A stretch of DNA of 64,000 nt from Leifsonia sp. CL147 (GCF_900114565.1 NZ_FOTM01000001.1:62678-126677), one strand, 5' to 3'. Counted from the first letter of the stretch, positions 14,353 through 23,064 are shown. Numbers and translations: made by a program. The notes: generated from the sequence alone by a model not told the origin.

Positions 14353-15962
14353 TTCGTGGCGTCCTCCGTGATCTTCTGCTGGCTGGCGACGAGCTCGACG
14401 ACCTCGTCGTACTTCGGGCTGTTCATGAAGTTGTCGACCGACACGTGGACCGAGTCGGGCGACTGGCCCTTGGCGCGGTCGGTGAGCTCACGTTGCGTGA
14501 TGACGAGGTCGGCGGTGCCGTCGAGGTTGCTGATGGCCTGGTTGGTCACCGTCACCCCATCGACTCCGGCCTTCTTGAACTTGTTCCGCAGCACCGAGGC
14601 GCCCATCGCGCTCGATCCCATCCCAGCGTCGCATGCGAACACGATGTTCTGCACCAGTCGTGTCGTGGCGTCGCCCTGGGCATCGCCTGCGTCATGCTCG
14701 CCCTCCCGGACGAGACCGCCCAGGACCGACGACTGCTTGCCCTTGTTGGCCTCGGTCTGCGCGACCGCCACAGAGAGGTCTCCGGCGTTGCCTGCGGCGA
14801 TATCGCGCTTGCGACTGGCGCGCAGGATGATCGACGCGACGATGAACGACACGGCGGCGGCGAGGACGACCGAGAGCGTCACCCCGACGATGCTGTCCGC
14901 GGGCGATTGAACCAGCACGGCGATGATCGATCCGGGGGAAGCGGGAGCGCGCAGCCCCGAGCCGAACGCGACGTTGGTGGCGATGCCGGTCATACCGCCG
15001 AGGATCGCGGCGATGATGATGGTCGGCTTCATGAGCACGTACGGGAAGTAGATCTCGTGGATGCCGCCGACGAACTGGATGAGGGCCGCACCCGGTGCGC
15101 TCGCGCGGGCGATCCCGAGACCGAAGACGGAGTAGGCGATCAGGATGCCGAAGCCGGGGCCGGGGTTGGCCTCGAGAAGGAAGAGGATCGACTTGCCGGT
15201 CTGCTGCGCCTGCTCGACACCGAGAGGGGTCAGCACACCGTGGTTGATGGCGTTGTTGAGGAACAGCACCTTGCCCGGCTCGATCAGGATGCTGGCGAGC
15301 GGCAGCAGATGCGCCGAGACGAGCCAGTTGACTGCGCCGCCGAGCACCGAGCTCAGCCACTCGACGAGTGGTGCGATGCCGAAGAACGCGCCGATCGAGA
15401 GCAGCATGCCGACGATGCCGGCGGAGAAGTTGTTGACCAGCATCTCGAAGCCGGCCTTGATCTTGCCGTCCCAGAGCTGGTCGATCTTCTTCATGACCCA
15501 GGCGCCGAGGGGTCCGAGGATCATCGCTCCGATGAACATCGGGATGGTCGAGCCGACGATCACACCCATGGTCGCGATGGTGCCGACGACACCACCGCGG
15601 ACGCCGTAGACCATGCGCCCACCGGTGTTGGCGATGAGCAGCGGAAGCAGATAGGTGATCATCGGGCCGACAAGCCCGACGTACTGCTGGAACGTGTGGC
15701 CGCTCGGGTCCTGGGCGAGTACGGTAGCCGCACCCTGCCATCCGATCTTCGCCTGGTCGCCGAAGCCGCCGAGGATGGGACTGATGGCCCAATCGGTGTG
15801 CTGCAGCCAGCCGGTCGCGATGAACAGGGCGGTGATGAATCCCCAGGCGATGAACGCGGGGATATTGGGCATCACCATATTGGAGAGGAACGTGCCGAAG
15901 CGCTGCACGTGGACGCGCGTTCCGCCCGGCTTCTTCGCCGACTCCAGTGTCGCCGATGTCAT
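14349..15962 (-). CDS. mtlA: mannitol PTS EIICB permease
   Basis: A 537-residue membrane permease. The EIIC part (about 1-345) has multiple hydrophobic segments, an N-terminal amphipathic helix (VQRFGTFLSNMVMPNIPAF), and the GGIHEIYFPYVLM motif whose Glu binds mannitol. A linker precedes the EIIB domain with the phosphocysteine C444 in VFACDAGMGSS. The EIIA domain is a separate gene, as in most Gram-positive bacteria. It overlaps ptsI upstream and mtlF downstream by 4 nt each. Confidence 0.95.
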   Translation of the reverse strand: MTSATLESAKKPGGTRVHVQRFGTFLSNMVMPNIPAFIAWGFITALFIATGWLQHTDWAISPILGGFGDQAKIGWQGAATVLAQDPSGHTFQQYVGLVGPMITYLLPLLIANTGGRMVYGVRGGVVGTIATMGVIVGSTIPMFIGAMILGPLGAWVMKKIDQLWDGKIKAGFEMLVNNFSAGIVGMLLSIGAFFGIAPLVEWLSSVLGGAVNWLVSAHLLPLASILIEPGKVLFLNNAINHGVLTPLGVEQAQQTGKSILFLLEANPGPGFGILIAYSVFGLGIARASAPGAALIQFVGGIHEIYFPYVLMKPTIIIAAILGGMTGIATNVAFGSGLRAPASPGSIIAVLVQSPADSIVGVTLSVVLAAAVSFIVASIILRASRKRDIAAGNAGDLSVAVAQTEANKGKQSSVLGGLVREGEHDAGDAQGDATTRLVQNIVFACDAGMGSSAMGASVLRNKFKKAGVDGVTVTNQAISNLDGTADLVITQRELTDRAKGQSPDSVHVSVDNFMNSPKYDEVVELVASQQKITEDATK

Positions 15963-17755
15963 TGTGTTTCCTCGTTTCTATCGGCCTGTGCCGATGCGTC
16001 GGGGTTTCTTGGGGAGGTGAACCGTTCGGCGGCCGCACGGACCGCGTCCCGGGCTTCGGCCGCGCCATCGGCGGCCAGGGCGGTCCCGGCCAGCGAACGC
16101 GCCTGGCCGAGGGTGTAGCGCTTGAGGGACAGCCGCACGTCGGCGAGTGCCGCCGGCGACATGGAGAGGGTGGTCGCGCCGAGTCCGACGAGCACCACGG
16201 CCAGCAGCGGGTCCGCTGCCGCCTCGCCGCAGATGCCGACCGGCTTCCCGCGCGCGACCCCCGCAGCCCCGACCTCGCCGATGAGGCGGAGGACGGCGGG
16301 ATGCCAGGGATCCTGGAACCCGGCGACGGAGCCGAGCAGACGGTCGGCCGCGAGCGTGTACTGCGTGAGGTCGTTGGTGCCGATCGAGGCGAAGTCCGCG
16401 ACCTGCAGCACCCGGTCGGCGAGGAGCGCGGCCGACGGCACCTCCACCATGACGCCGACGGTCTTCAGCCCGTACTCGCGCCCGAGCTCGGTGAAGTAGC
16501 GCGTCTCCTCGATAGTGGAGACCATCGGAGCCATCACCCAGAGGTCGGCGTCGGTCTGCGCGTCGGCTTCGGCGAGGGCGGTCAGCTGCTCGCGGAGGAT
16601 GTCCTCGTTCGCGCGCAGCGAGCGGAGGCCCCGGAGGCCGAGCGCCGGGTTGTCCTCGTGGGCGTCGTTGAGGAACTCGAGGGGCTTGTCCGCGCCGGCG
16701 TCGAGCACGCGCACGACGACCTTCCTGCCGCCACCGAACGCGCTCAGCAGCTTCACGTACTGCTCCCGCTGCTGCTCGACCGTCGGGGCCAGCCGCTGGT
16801 CGAGGAAGAGGAACTCGGTCCGGAACAGCCCGACCCCCTCCGCGCCCAGCGCCACGGCCTCCTGCGCCCCATCGGCGGAGCCGAGGTTGGCGAGCAGCGG
16901 GATGGCGGTTCCATCCGCCAATGCGCCCGGCTCGAGGGCTCCGGCGAGGGCGGCGGCGCGTTCCGCGATGCGGTGCTCCGCGTCGGCGCGCTCGGCTGCA
17001 GTCGGGGAGACGGTGACGGTGCCGGCCGCAGCATCCACGATGACCTCCTCGCCGTCGGCCAGACGGTCAGCACCGGCGGCGCCGACGATCGCGACGATCG
17101 ACTTCTCACGGGCGAGGATCGCCGTGTGCGAGGTCGGACCGCCCTCGGTCGTGACCAGCCCGAGGACCTTGGTCAGGTCGAGGAGGGCCGTGTCGGCCGG
17201 CGCGAGGTCGTGAGCGACCAGGACGAACGGCCGGTCGGACTGCGGGACGCCGGGGGCCGGCTTGTCTTCGAGGGCGGCGACGACGCGCTGCGAGACGTCG
17301 TCCAGGTCGCCCGCGCGCTCGCCCATGTAGCCGCCCAGGTCCTTCAGCATGTCGCGGAACACCGCGAAGCCTTCGAAGACCGCACGCTCGGCGGTCTTGC
17401 CGCCGTCGATGCGGGAGGCGACATCGTCGGCGAGGGTGGAGTCCTCGGCCATCATCGACTGCGCCTCGAGCACGTCCGCCGCTGTGCCGTCGACGGTGGA
17501 TGCGCGCAGGCGCAGGTCCGCGGCGACCGCGGCCACCGCATCCCGGACCCGGGCCTTCTCCTCGTCGGGGGTGCGTTCGCTGTGCTCGTCCCTCGGCTCG
17601 GGCAGCGGGGCCGACATGCGCAGGACAGGCCCCACGGCGACGCCCTGGCCGATGCCGGCGCCGGTCAGTACGGCGCTCGTGCTGTGCTCGTTCATGGTGT
17701 GCTCGCTCATGGTGTGCTCGCTCATGGTGTGCTCGCTCGTGCTCTGCTCGCTCAT
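15959..17755 (-). CDS. ptsI: PTS Enzyme I (PEP-protein phosphotransferase)
   Basis: A 598-residue Enzyme I. The N-terminal domain holds the phosphohistidine His210 in TTEGGPTSHTAILA; the C-terminal TIM barrel shows EGVGLFRTEFLFLD, ANLGSADGAQEA and PVGICGEAAADP with the catalytic Cys. It autophosphorylates from PEP and passes phosphate to HPr. The first 25 codons are five 15-nt repeats (MSEHT units), giving possible starts at residues 1, 11, 16 and 21; homology to other EI proteins begins only near TSAVLTGAGIGQG. It overlaps ptsH by 4 nt. Finding the general PTS enzymes inside a mannitol operon is notable. Confidence 0.93.
   Translation of the reverse strand: MSEQSTSEHTMSEHTMSEHTMNEHSTSAVLTGAGIGQGVAVGPVLRMSAPLPEPRDEHSERTPDEEKARVRDAVAAVAADLRLRASTVDGTAADVLEAQSMMAEDSTLADDVASRIDGGKTAERAVFEGFAVFRDMLKDLGGYMGERAGDLDDVSQRVVAALEDKPAPGVPQSDRPFVLVAHDLAPADTALLDLTKVLGLVTTEGGPTSHTAILAREKSIVAIVGAAGADRLADGEEVIVDAAAGTVTVSPTAAERADAEHRIAERAAALAGALEPGALADGTAIPLLANLGSADGAQEAVALGAEGVGLFRTEFLFLDQRLAPTVEQQREQYVKLLSAFGGGRKVVVRVLDAGADKPLEFLNDAHEDNPALGLRGLRSLRANEDILREQLTALAEADAQTDADLWVMAPMVSTIEETRYFTELGREYGLKTVGVMVEVPSAALLADRVLQVADFASIGTNDLTQYTLAADRLLGSVAGFQDPWHPAVLRLIGEVGAAGVARGKPVGICGEAAADPLLAVVLVGLGATTLSMSPAALADVRLSLKRYTLGQARSLAGTALAADGAAEARDAVRAAAERFTSPRNPDASAQADRNEETQ
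17681..17755 (-). repeat. five 15-bp direct repeats at the ptsI start
   Basis: The unit GGTGTGCTCGCTCAT on the plus strand encodes MSEHT on the minus strand. Two perfect copies (17696-17710, 17711-17725) are flanked by variants at 17681-17695, 17726-17740 and 17741-17755, making 75 bp or 25 codons. Three of the units contribute an extra ATG in frame. Confidence 0.9.
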
Positions 17756-18024
17756 GCGCGGGCGTCGTGGTCCGTTGCGAGGATCTCGGCCAGGTCGTCC
17801 AGCACCGCCTCGCCGTTGTGCGCGTCGGTGGTGAGCACGATCTTGTCGCCGTGGTCGATGCCCAGGGAGATCACCCCGAGGATGCTGCCGGCGTCGACCG
17901 TCCTGCCGCCCTCCTTGGTCAGCTTCACGGCCGCGCCGGAGCCGTTCACGGCCTCGACGAAGAGCTTCGCGGGACGGGCGTGCAATCCGTGCGTCGATCC
18001 GACGGTGATGATCCGTTCAGCCAT
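17752..18024 (-). CDS. ptsH: PTS phosphocarrier protein HPr
   Basis: A 90-residue HPr. The phosphorylation site is His15 in STHGLHARPAKLF; the regulatory-type serine segment is DAGSILGVISLG around residue 47. The start at 18024 was chosen because AAGGAG lies 9 nt upstream and the product then has the normal HPr length; a GTG at 18093, overlapping the preceding stop, would add 23 unrelated residues. It overlaps ptsI by 4 nt and carries phosphate from EI to MtlF and probably to the activator. Confidence 0.93.
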   Translation of the reverse strand: MAERIITVGSTHGLHARPAKLFVEAVNGSGAAVKLTKEGGRTVDAGSILGVISLGIDHGDKIVLTTDAHNGEAVLDDLAEILATDHDARA

Positions 18025-18089
18025 GGTTCCGATCTCCTTCGTTCCGTGCGGGCCGGTGCCGGCCGCCGCCATGTGTTCGATGGCACTGC

Positions 18090-18398
18090 TCACAGTCTCG
18101 TCGCCTTCGCGCCGAGGGCCAGGTCCAGTGCGGCGTCCCCGTCGAGCGCGGCCGGTGAGACCAGGGGCAGGACGGCGACGGCGGTGCCGCTGGCGGCGGC
18201 GCGCTCGCGGAGGGCCGCGACGGCGGACTCCAGGTGCGCTCCGACGAGCACCACATCCACGCCGGCGAGCGACTCCAGCTGGCTCGCGCTGCCGGGTTCG
18301 ACCTCGACGCCGACGCCGCGCAGCCGGGCTGCAGTGCGCAGCTTGGCGGCGACGAACGTGCTGGATGCACCGGCGCCGCAGACGACCACGATCTTCAT
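18090..18398 (-). CDS. stand-alone PTS EIIB-like protein
   Basis: A 102-residue protein starting MKIVVVCGAGASSTFVAAKL. Cys8 in the CGAGASST loop matches the phosphocysteine P-loop of lactose/cellobiose-type EIIB proteins. No cognate EIIC or EIIA of that type is nearby. It is the first gene of the operon that continues with ptsH, ptsI, mtlA, mtlF and mtlD, 65 nt before ptsH. It could be a phosphorylation-state sensor or a remnant of another PTS; its function is open. Confidence 0.78.
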   Translation of the reverse strand: MKIVVVCGAGASSTFVAAKLRTAARLRGVGVEVEPGSASQLESLAGVDVVLVGAHLESAVAALRERAAASGTAVAVLPLVSPAALDGDAALDLALGAKATRL

Positions 18399-18483
18399 CG
18401 ATCTTGCCTTTCCGGGTGACGCTGGGTGGGACGGGAGGAACGCCACCATGCTCACCCGGCCCGGGCGATCCCCTCCAGCAGCG

Positions 18484-18507
18484 ATTCTTCCGGGGGTGCG
18501 GAAAGAT
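18484..18507. promoter_or_regulatory. inverted repeat between the PTS operon and its activator
   Basis: GATTCTTCCG (18484-18493) and CGGAAAGATC (18498-18507) form an imperfect inverted repeat in the 169-bp divergent region 18399-18567. It is a candidate binding site for the PRD activator; no clear -10 or -35 boxes were assigned. Confidence 0.4.
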
Positions 18508-18567
18508 CGCCGGAATCTGTCGCCCGCACGCACCCGGGTGGTTGACTCATCGAGGAAGGTGGTCCCG

Positions 18568-20472
18568 GTGGCGCTCTCGGCGAAGCAGACGAGGATGCTC
18601 GACATCCTCGCGCGTCGTGCTGCCTGGACGACGGCCACGGAGCTCGCCCACGATCTCGGCGTGACGACGCGCAGCATCCGCAGCTACGCCGCCGCGCTGG
18701 GAGAGGTGGTCGAGTCCGGGCCGAACGGCTACCGCGTCAAGCCCGACGCGTACGCGGCGTACCTGGCGGGCGACGGGACATCCGAGGCGGGGACGGCCGG
18801 CTCCCCCCAGGAGCGGCTCGTCTTCCTCGTGCGGCGGCTGCTCGACGAGCCCGACGGCGTGGACGTGTACGAGACCGCCGAGAGCCTGTTCGTCAGCGAC
18901 TCGACCATCGAATCCGACCTGACGCGCATGCGGGGACTCCTCGCCGGCACCGAGCTGTCCCTCGAACGCCATGGAGCCGTCGTGCGATTGGCCGGGCCGG
19001 AGATCGCGCGACGCAAGCTGCTGAGCCGGCTGTTCCGCGACGAGATGCGGCAGAGCGTTGTGGATGTGGCGCGCATCCAGGAGGCCTTCGGTTCGAGAGG
19101 ACTGGCCGAGTTCAAGTCGGACCTCGTCGGGATGCTGGATGCTCGCGGCTTCTTCGTGAACGAGTACGGCATCAACGACGTGCTCCTCCACATGGCCGTG
19201 GCGCTCGACCGGGTCGCGAAGAACCGCGTGCTGCCGACGGTGGAGGAGCCGGAGACGAGCGAGACCATCCGGACGCTGGCCCGGGACCTCGGCGAGCTCA
19301 TCGAACGGCACTTCGGGACCGCACTCGACCCCACGGAGCTGCGCTACCTGGCCATCCTCATGCGGACCCGGGTCATCGCGCCGGGAGCCGGCCGGGACGG
19401 CGTCGAGGAGTTCGTCAGTCCCGCCGACCTCGACGTCGTCCGGGGGATCATCGATCGCGCCTCCAGCGAGTACCTGGTCGACCTGCACGACGAGGACTTC
19501 ATCGTCCGGCTCACCCTGCACGTGCAGAACCTCGTCGCCCGCGCGCACGAGAACACCTTCTCCCGTAACCCCCTCACCCGGTCGATGAAGAGCTCGTACC
19601 CGATGATCTACGAGCTCGCGGTCTACATCGCCAGCCGCCTGCAGGCCGCGGAGGGGATCGAGGTCAACGACGACGAGATCGCGTACATCGCCATGCATGT
19701 GGGGGCGTACCTGGAGCAGCAGTCCCGGCGCCGGGACGCGGTCACGTGCGCGGTCGTGTGTCCCAACTACTACGACATGCACATCCTGCTGCGCGACCGG
19801 CTCGAGAGCGTCCTCAGTGACGACCTCGACATCACCAGCGTCATCACCTCGACGGACGTCGACTGGGACACCATGGACGCCGACCTGGTGCTCACCACGA
19901 TCGACCCGCTGGTCCGCCGCGAGAACACCGTGATCGTGCAGCCGTTCCTGACCGAGACGGATGTGGAGCACATCCGGCAGGCGGCGTCGCGCATCCGTCG
20001 CCAACGGCACCGGGCGCGCATCAAGAGCGAGCTGCTGGAGTACTTCGACGAGAGCCTGTTCCTGCGCAACTTCTACGCACGTGACCCGATCACGATGATC
20101 CGCGCGCTCGGCGACCGGATGATCGCGGCCGGAGCGATCGACCGCGAGTACGTCGATCAGAGCGTGGAGCGCGAGCAGATGTCCTCCACCGCGTTCACCG
20201 ACTCCCTCGCCGTCCCGCACGCGATGACGATGAGCGCGAAGCGGACGGCCATCGCGATCGTGGTCAACGACACGGCGATCGATTGGGGGGACGCGCGGGT
20301 CAACGTGATCGCGTTCATCGCGTTCTCGGCCGAGGGCCGGGCGTCGTTCCAGACGGTCTTCGACCAGTTCGTCGAGGTCTTCTCGGACCGGGAGACCGTC
20401 CTCGGCCTCATCCGCCGCTCCGACACCTTCACCACCTTCATCGACGAGCTCGTCCGCATCATCGACGCCTGA
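18568..20472 (+). CDS. mtlR: PRD-containing transcriptional activator with EIIB- and EIIA-like domains (MtlR type)
   Basis: A 634-residue regulator. An N-terminal HTH (TATELAHDLGVTTRSIRSYAAAL) is followed by a second HTH-like segment (ETAESLFVSDSTIESDLTRM), two PRD domains with conserved histidines (for example ERHFGTALDPTELRYLAILM and IAYIAMHVGAYLEQ), an EIIB-like region (AVVCPNYYDMHILLRDRL) and a C-terminal EIIA domain with SLAVPHAMTM. PTS phosphorylation of these domains would tune activity to mannitol and carbon supply. It diverges from the mannitol operon. GTG 18568 follows a GGAAGG site; GTG 18559 is possible. Confidence 0.88.
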   Translation: MALSAKQTRMLDILARRAAWTTATELAHDLGVTTRSIRSYAAALGEVVESGPNGYRVKPDAYAAYLAGDGTSEAGTAGSPQERLVFLVRRLLDEPDGVDVYETAESLFVSDSTIESDLTRMRGLLAGTELSLERHGAVVRLAGPEIARRKLLSRLFRDEMRQSVVDVARIQEAFGSRGLAEFKSDLVGMLDARGFFVNEYGINDVLLHMAVALDRVAKNRVLPTVEEPETSETIRTLARDLGELIERHFGTALDPTELRYLAILMRTRVIAPGAGRDGVEEFVSPADLDVVRGIIDRASSEYLVDLHDEDFIVRLTLHVQNLVARAHENTFSRNPLTRSMKSSYPMIYELAVYIASRLQAAEGIEVNDDEIAYIAMHVGAYLEQQSRRRDAVTCAVVCPNYYDMHILLRDRLESVLSDDLDITSVITSTDVDWDTMDADLVLTTIDPLVRRENTVIVQPFLTETDVEHIRQAASRIRRQRHRARIKSELLEYFDESLFLRNFYARDPITMIRALGDRMIAAGAIDREYVDQSVEREQMSSTAFTDSLAVPHAMTMSAKRTAIAIVVNDTAIDWGDARVNVIAFIAFSAEGRASFQTVFDQFVEVFSDRETVLGLIRRSDTFTTFIDELVRIIDA

Positions 20473-20502
20473 CCCCCTCCCGCCTGCCCCCTCCCTCCCT
20501 CA

Positions 20503-20597
20503 AACGCGAACCGCCCACCATCGAGTCCGCAGAGATTGCACGGGAATCGCGGGATTCTGTGCAGTCTTCGTGTAGTCGATGGTGGGCGGTTCGCGTT
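20503..20597. repeat. long inverted repeat, family B copy 1
   Basis: Arms of about 38 bp (from AACGCGAACCGCCCACCATC on the left to its near-complement ending GGTGGGCGGTTCGCGTT) enclose a 17-bp loop. Arms match fully for the outer 22 bp and then carry a few mismatches around GAGTCCGCAGAGATTGCAC versus GTGCAGTCTTCGTGTAGTC. It lies between the ends of converging mtlR and lipoprotein genes. A second copy with the same core is at 24141-24239. Confidence 0.88.
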
Positions 20598-20616
20598 GGA
20601 GGGGGTGGGGTGGAGG

Positions 20617-21066
20617 CTACTGGGTGGCGGTCACGTTGTAGGTGACGGAGACACCGGGGGTCTTCAGGCCTACGGTGTAGGTGCCGTTTGTGTAGACGGC
20701 GGCCGTGTCGGTGGCGCCGGGCTGGACCTTGTAGCCCTTGCCCTCGAGGGCGGACTTCGCGTCGGCGAAACCGGTCTTGCCCGACGGCTGGACCGTGACC
20801 GACCAGCCGTTCACCTTGTCGCCCCGCGCCACGACGATGGTGCCGTCGATGATCGGGACGTCGTTCTTGGGGAAGTCGGAGGGCAGAGCCTCCGGCGTGG
20901 CGGACTCGGAGGACCCGCCCGAGGACGAGGACGAGGACGAGGACGACGAGGACGCGGTCTGCGGTGTGACATAATTGGAGTTGCCACTGCTGGAGCAGGC
21001 CGCCAGCGAGCCGATGGTGAGGGCTGCCACGATGGCGGCCGGGACGAACGGATTACGTGAGCGCAT
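20617..21066 (-). CDS. secreted lipoprotein
   Basis: A 149-residue lipoprotein with signal peptide and lipobox SLAAC, acylated at Cys24. A poly-serine run (about 11 residues near 39-50) is followed by a folded domain of about 90 residues containing KVNGWSVTVQPSGKTGFADAKSALEGKGYKVQPG, which has the spacing of a PASTA-like or YcaJ-like alternating strand/helix but is not a confident match. Converges with mtlR across the family B inverted repeat. Function unknown. Confidence 0.8.
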   Translation of the reverse strand: MRSRNPFVPAAIVAALTIGSLAACSSSGNSNYVTPQTASSSSSSSSSSSGGSSESATPEALPSDFPKNDVPIIDGTIVVARGDKVNGWSVTVQPSGKTGFADAKSALEGKGYKVQPGATDTAAVYTNGTYTVGLKTPGVSVTYNVTATQ

Positions 21067-21196
21067 ATGGATTCCTAGTGCTGTATGAGGTGCGGTTTCG
21101 CAACACAGCAGCCTACCTGTGCAGTCGAGGCTCGCCTAGTCCTCACCGCTGACGGCCGACCGGCACGGGGCCCGCGCGACCCGCTGGCCCGCGCGC

Positions 21197-21874
21197 TCAG
21201 CCGAGCAGCAGCGAGCTCAGCTGGTCGGCCGAGTGGACGACGGCGATCGCACCGGCCGCCTCCGCGGGCGAGCCGTAGCCCCACTCCACGAGGATGGTCG
21301 GCAGGCCGTGTGCGCTCGCACCCTCGACGTCGTATGCGCGGTCTCCCACCATGACGGTGTGCCCGAGGTCGATGCCGAGCTCCTCCAGGCGGCGCAGGGC
21401 CTCGGCCACCACATCCGCCTTGGCGCTGCGGCTCTCGTCCTCCGTCGCGCCGCTGATGACGTCGAAGTACTGGGCGAGGTCGAAGTGCTCGAGGATCTGC
21501 GTCGCCTGGATCTCCGGCTTGCTGGTGGCCAGGGCGAGCGGGATGCCGGCCGCGTGGAGGCGCTGCAGCAGTCCCCGGATGCCGGGGAAGACGGCGGAGT
21601 CGAGCGCGCCGTGCTGCGCATAGTCGGCACGGTAGACGGCGAGGGCCTCGCGAGCCGCCGGCTCCGTCATCCCGCCGAAGTCCCGCAGGGAGTCCAGCAG
21701 CGGCGGCCCGACGTACTGGATGAGCTGGGCGGGGGAGGGGACCGGTCTCCCGAGCGCTGCGAACATGCGCGCGAGCGAGGACGTGATGCCGGGGGCGGAG
21801 TCGGTGAGGGTGCCGTCGAGGTCGAACAGGACGCAGGTCCAGGTGCGAGTGACGGTGATGATCGGGTTGGTCAT
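21197..21874 (-). CDS. HAD-family phosphatase, phosphoglycolate phosphatase-like
   Basis: A 225-residue HAD hydrolase. Motif I is VLFDLDGTLTD with nucleophile Asp18 and acid Asp20; motif II is the Ser/Thr in LALATSKP; motif III/IV is KADVVAEAL and VMVGDRAYDVEGA. The helical cap after motif I is of the Gph/PhnX type. Substrate cannot be assigned. It is monocistronic or follows the SseB-like gene by 37 nt on the same strand. The 130-bp gap to the lipoprotein start holds no gene that I can see. Confidence 0.85.
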   Translation of the reverse strand: MTNPIITVTRTWTCVLFDLDGTLTDSAPGITSSLARMFAALGRPVPSPAQLIQYVGPPLLDSLRDFGGMTEPAAREALAVYRADYAQHGALDSAVFPGIRGLLQRLHAAGIPLALATSKPEIQATQILEHFDLAQYFDVISGATEDESRSAKADVVAEALRRLEELGIDLGHTVMVGDRAYDVEGASAHGLPTILVEWGYGSPAEAAGAIAVVHSADQLSSLLLG

Positions 21875-21911
21875 GGCTGTCCTATGGTATGTGACGTATC
21901 TGAGTCAGCGC

Positions 21912-22337
21912 TCAGCGGTCGCCGAGAGCGGATTCGATGTGCGAGCGTGCGACCACCATCGTGTGCTCGGCGCCCGGGTCGAACTGAACGGCGACGAAGT
22001 CGGCGGTACGGATGAAGCCGAGCGCCTCGAGGGCCGGCACGATGACGGCCTGCACCGGTGACCCCTCGCCGCCGGCGGTCTGCGCGACAGCCGCGCGCAG
22101 CGCATCCATCGATGTGAAGAGGGGCAGCACCGCCTCGCCGGTGGTGGAGCTGATCGTGCGCAGGCGCGTGTCGTCCGGGGTGGAGCCGGTCACATCCACG
22201 ACCAGTCCGCCCTGCGTCGCGGCGGCGAGCAGCGCATCCAGGTTCTGGAGGGTGGGCTGCGCCGCGATCACGGCGAGCGCCTTGCGCACCGGGGCGTTCT
22301 CGTAGCTCTGCGGGAAGCGTCCCTTCGGGCCCGCCAT
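21912..22337 (-). CDS. SseB-like N-terminal domain protein
   Basis: A 141-residue protein starting [21 protein letters not shown]. The pattern NAPVRKALAVIAAQPTLQNLDALLAAATQGGLVVDV followed by a short beta segment and FTSMDALRAAVAQ resembles the SseB N-terminal domain found in many actinobacterial hypothetical proteins. The start overlaps the nucS stop by 1 nt (TGATG), so it is translated together with nucS. Role unknown. Confidence 0.72.
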   Translation of the reverse strand: MAGPKGRFPQSYENAPVRKALAVIAAQPTLQNLDALLAAATQGGLVVDVTGSTPDDTRLRTISSTTGEAVLPLFTSMDALRAAVAQTAGGEGSPVQAVIVPALEALGFIRTADFVAVQFDPGAEHTMVVARSHIESALGDR

Positions 22338-23032
22338 CAGAACAGCCTGCTCTCGCTGTCGTCCAGCCCGCGCATCGCGTCGTAGTCGAGCACCAGGCAG
22401 CGGATGCCGCGGTCCTCGGCGAGCGTGCGGGCCTGCGGCTTGATCTCCTGGGCCGCGAAGATGCCGCTCACGGGCGCGAGGTGCGGGTCGCGGTTCATCA
22501 GCTCGAGGTAGCGCGTCAGCTGCTCGACGCCGTCGATGTCGCCGCGGCGCTTGAGCTCGACGGCCACGGCCGCACCCGCTGCATCCCGGGCCAGGATGTC
22601 GACCGGACCGATTGCGGTCATGTACTCCCGGCGGACGAGCACGTGCCCGTCGCCGAGAAGATGGATCTGCTCGGCCAGCAGCTTCTGCAGGTGCGCCTCC
22701 ACGCCGTCCTTCTGCAGCCCGGGGTCGATTCCGAGGTCGTGTGCGGTGTCGCTGAGGATCTCGTGGATGGACACCACGAGCATGTCGGCCGTCTTGGCCT
22801 GGGTGACGCGCCAGATCTCGCTGATGCCGGCGGCGCGCTGCAGGTCGTCGGGCTCGTCCACTGTCAGGGTGCAGGGCGGGCTCATCCAGTTCAGCGGCTT
22901 GTACGAGCCGCCGTCCGAGTGGACCAGGAGGCTGCCGTCGGCCTTCAGCATCAGCAGACGAGTGGCCTGAGGGAGGTGCGCGCTGAGCCGGCCGGCGTAG
23001 TCCACGGAGCAGTTGGCAATGACAAGGCGCAC
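22337..23032 (-). CDS. nucS: mismatch endonuclease NucS (EndoMS)
   Basis: A 231-residue protein matching NucS over its full length. The N-terminal dimerisation domain starts [16 protein letters not shown]; the nuclease domain carries D145, E159 and K161 in [12 protein letters not shown] and [10 protein letters not shown], the catalytic D-ExK residues. In actinobacteria NucS cuts both strands at mismatches and replaces MutS/MutL. The GTG at 23032 has TAGGAT 6 nt upstream, indicating a leaderless mRNA. It diverges from the lactonase gene across 44 bp. Confidence 0.94.
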   Translation of the reverse strand: MRLVIANCSVDYAGRLSAHLPQATRLLMLKADGSLLVHSDGGSYKPLNWMSPPCTLTVDEPDDLQRAAGISEIWRVTQAKTADMLVVSIHEILSDTAHDLGIDPGLQKDGVEAHLQKLLAEQIHLLGDGHVLVRREYMTAIGPVDILARDAAGAAVAVELKRRGDIDGVEQLTRYLELMNRDPHLAPVSGIFAAQEIKPQARTLAEDRGIRCLVLDYDAMRGLDDSESRLF

Positions 23033-23038
23033 CGGAAC

Positions 23039-23044
23039 ATCCTA
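23039..23044 (-). promoter_or_regulatory. -10 box of nucS (leaderless)
   Basis: TAGGAT on the minus strand, 6 nt before the GTG at 23032. Confidence 0.55.
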
Positions 23045-23064
23045 CGGCGAGGCGGGTGGGTGGT

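Noticed and set aside
14445-16118. Long open frame opposite mtlA
   Set aside because: It is very rich in Asp, Glu, Arg and His with no motif, typical of the antisense frame of a high-GC gene; mtlA is certain.
18025-18093. Longer HPr starting at GTG 18093
   Set aside because: It would add 23 residues foreign to HPr, while ATG 18024 has a strong AAGGAG site and gives the standard length.
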